A stretch of 6,126 nt of DNA from an uncultured Oscillospiraceae bacterium (lineage in GTDB: Bacteria; Bacillota; Clostridia; Oscillospirales; Oscillospiraceae): contig CANQZF010000110.1 of assembly GCA_947628265.1 (NCBI GenBank), forward strand, positions 1-6,126, given 5' to 3'. The notes below the pieces were generated by a model. The model saw only the letters and a program-made list of their open reading frames with translations. It made no database searches and was not told where the DNA came from. Positions 4,742-6,126 of this stretch are shown piece after piece. A program made the translations under genes and the position numbers. Numbering within the stretch: position 1 is the first letter of the stretch; the number at the start of each line of letters is the position of its first letter.

Positions 4742-6126
4742 ATGGATTTTAAGCTGCACGCCCCCTATAAGCCCATGGGCGACCAGCCGGAGGCCATCGA
4801 CACGTTGTGCCGGGGCCTGGAGCTGGGGATCGACGAGCAGGTCTTACTCGGCGTCACGGGCTCCGGCAAGACCTTCACCATGGCCAACGTCATCGCCCGG
4901 ATGGGCCGGCCCACCCTGGTTTTGGCCCACAACAAGACCCTGGCGGCCCAGCTCCACGCGGAGTTTAAGGAGTTTTTCCCGGAAAACGCCGTGGAGTACT
5001 TCGTAAGCTATTATGACTACTACCAGCCGGAGGCGTACATCGCCCACACGGATACCTATATTGAGAAGGACAGCTCCGTAAACGACGAAATAGACCGTCT
5101 GCGGCTCTCCGCCACCGCGTCCCTCTTGGAGCGGCGGGACGTCATCGTGGTGAGTTCCGTCAGCTGCATCTACGGCCTCGGCGAGCCAGACGACTTTGAG
5201 TCCATGATGGTCTCTTTGCGGGTGGGGATGGAGATAAAGATCCCCGACCTTCTCCGGAGGCTCGCGGACATACGCTACGAGCGCAACGACCTTGCCTTTG
5301 AGCGCAATATGTTCCGGGTCCGGGGGGACACGGTGGAGGTCTGGCCGGCCTACTGGAAGGACACGGCCTTGCGCGTGGAGTTTTTCGGCGACGAGATCGA
5401 CCGGATCAGCGAGATAAACACCGTCACGGGCGCCGTGGTGCGGCGTCTCACCAACATCCCCATCTGGCCCGCCACCCACTACGTGACGCCAAGAGACAAG
5501 ATGGACCGGGCCATCCAGGAGATCTTGCGGGAGTGCGATGAGCGCGTAGCGTGGTTCAAGGACCGCGACAAGCTCATCGAGGCCCAGCGCATCTACCAGC
5601 GCACCATGTACGATGTGGAGATGCTCCAGGAGCTGGGCTACTGCTCCGGGATCGAGAACTACTCGAGGATCATATCGGGCCGCCCGGAGGGCAGCGCCCC
5701 CATGACGCTGCTCGACTACTTCCCAAAGGACTTCATCCTCTTTGTGGACGAGAGCCACGTCACCCTGCCCCAGGTCCGGGCCATGTACCGGGGGGACCGG
5801 GCCAGAAAGGAGGCGCTGGTGGAGTACGGCTTCCGCCTGCCCTCCGCCTTCGACAACCGGCCCCTCAGGTTCGAGGAGTTCAATGAGCGGATAAACCAGG
5901 CCATCTACGTCTCCGCCACGCCCGGGGAGTATGAACGGGAGCGGGCGGGCCAGGTGGCCGAGCAGATCATCCGCCCCACGGGGCTTCTGGACCCGAGAGT
6001 GGAGGTCCGGCCCGTGGAGGGGCAGATCGACGACCTCATCGGGGAAATAAACGCCCGCACCGCCAAAAGGGAGCGGGTGCTGGTCACCACCCTCACAAAG
6101 CGCATGGCGGAGGACCTGACGGCGTA
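4742..6126 (+). CDS. uvrB: Excinuclease ABC subunit UvrB, 3'-truncated by window edge
   Basis: Damage-verification helicase-like subunit of nucleotide excision repair: UvrA loads it on DNA, it inserts a beta-hairpin between the strands, then recruits UvrC for incision. The frame stays open for 461 codons to the window end; about 200 C-terminal residues, including helicase motifs V-VI and the UvrC-binding UVR domain, lie beyond. Visible in order: Walker A GVTGSGKT (37-44, Lys43), LAHNKTLAAQL (61-71), the Tyr-rich hairpin base YYDYYQPEAY (90-99) followed by TDTYIEKDSS and NDEIDRLR, domain 2 with VSLRVGMEI (157-165), GFCSGIENYSR-like segment (299-309), DYFPKDF (325-331), Walker B DESH (336-339), RLPSAFDNRPL (365-375), motif III SATPG (391-395) and RPTGLLDP (411-418). 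ATG 4742 has GAGG (4731-4734) 7 bases upstream, overlapping the radC stop. No frameshift is seen. In many Bacillota uvrB is under LexA control; no canonical LexA box is visible here. Confidence 0.98.
   Translation, partial: MDFKLHAPYKPMGDQPEAIDTLCRGLELGIDEQVLLGVTGSGKTFTMANVIARMGRPTLVLAHNKTLAAQLHAEFKEFFPENAVEYFVSYYDYYQPEAYIAHTDTYIEKDSSVNDEIDRLRLSATASLLERRDVIVVSSVSCIYGLGEPDDFESMMVSLRVGMEIKIPDLLRRLADIRYERNDLAFERNMFRVRGDTVEVWPAYWKDTALRVEFFGDEIDRISEINTVTGAVVRRLTNIPIWPATHYVTPRDKMDRAIQEILRECDERVAWFKDRDKLIEAQRIYQRTMYDVEMLQELGYCSGIENYSRIISGRPEGSAPMTLLDYFPKDFILFVDESHVTLPQVRAMYRGDRARKEALVEYGFRLPSAFDNRPLRFEEFNERINQAIYVSATPGEYERERAGQVAEQIIRPTGLLDPRVEVRPVEGQIDDLIGEINARTAKRERVLVTTLTKRMAEDLTA

Noticed and set aside
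4844..5758. 304-codon open frame on the - strand inside uvrB
   Set aside because: It is antisense to UvrB domains that carry all expected motifs, and the product is low-complexity with no family resemblance.

Overview
The window looks like a chromosomal housekeeping stretch from a GC-rich member of the Bacillota, most likely class Clostridia and perhaps Oscillospiraceae-like. This placement rests on four things: the GC-rich coding sequence, the clear purine-rich ribosome binding sites, a DNA polymerase I whose proofreading motifs have been lost (as in many Bacillota), and the general look of the TsaD and UvrB proteins. It is an inference, because no rRNA or lineage-specific marker is present. 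All five genes lie on the + strand. No mobile element, CRISPR array, tRNA or rRNA is visible.

Layout: (1) 2-2607 and on to 3620 is a tightly coupled group: the 3' four fifths of polA (DNA polymerase I), then rimI (N-acetyltransferase for ribosomal protein S18), then tsaD (tRNA t6A37 synthesis). The genes overlap by 1 and 4 bases, so they are almost certainly co-transcribed and translationally coupled. (2) 3621-4033 is a 413-base intergenic region. Its first half is much richer in A+T than the genes (about 41% GC over 3701-3850 by hand count) and its second half is very GC-rich and full of inverted repeats. (3) 4034-6126 holds radC (JAMM/MPN-domain protein) and, 9 bases later, the first two thirds of uvrB (nucleotide excision repair), which runs off the window end.

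Functionally, polA and uvrB work in the same repair process: UvrABC excises a damaged oligonucleotide and Pol I fills the gap. rimI and tsaD belong to the translation-fidelity group often found together in bacteria. RadC has no settled role despite its name.

The least ordinary part is the intergenic region. It carries four 9-mers resembling DnaA boxes: three in tandem, same orientation, at 3807-3836, and one in the opposite orientation at 3727-3735. They sit in the A+T-rich stretch together with a perfect 7-bp inverted repeat, an 18-base palindrome-like element and a 9-base direct repeat. It could be a DnaA-binding locus (titration, reactivation, transcription control) or an origin-like element away from any dnaA gene. 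No complete new multi-gene system is visible; the coding genes are conventional.
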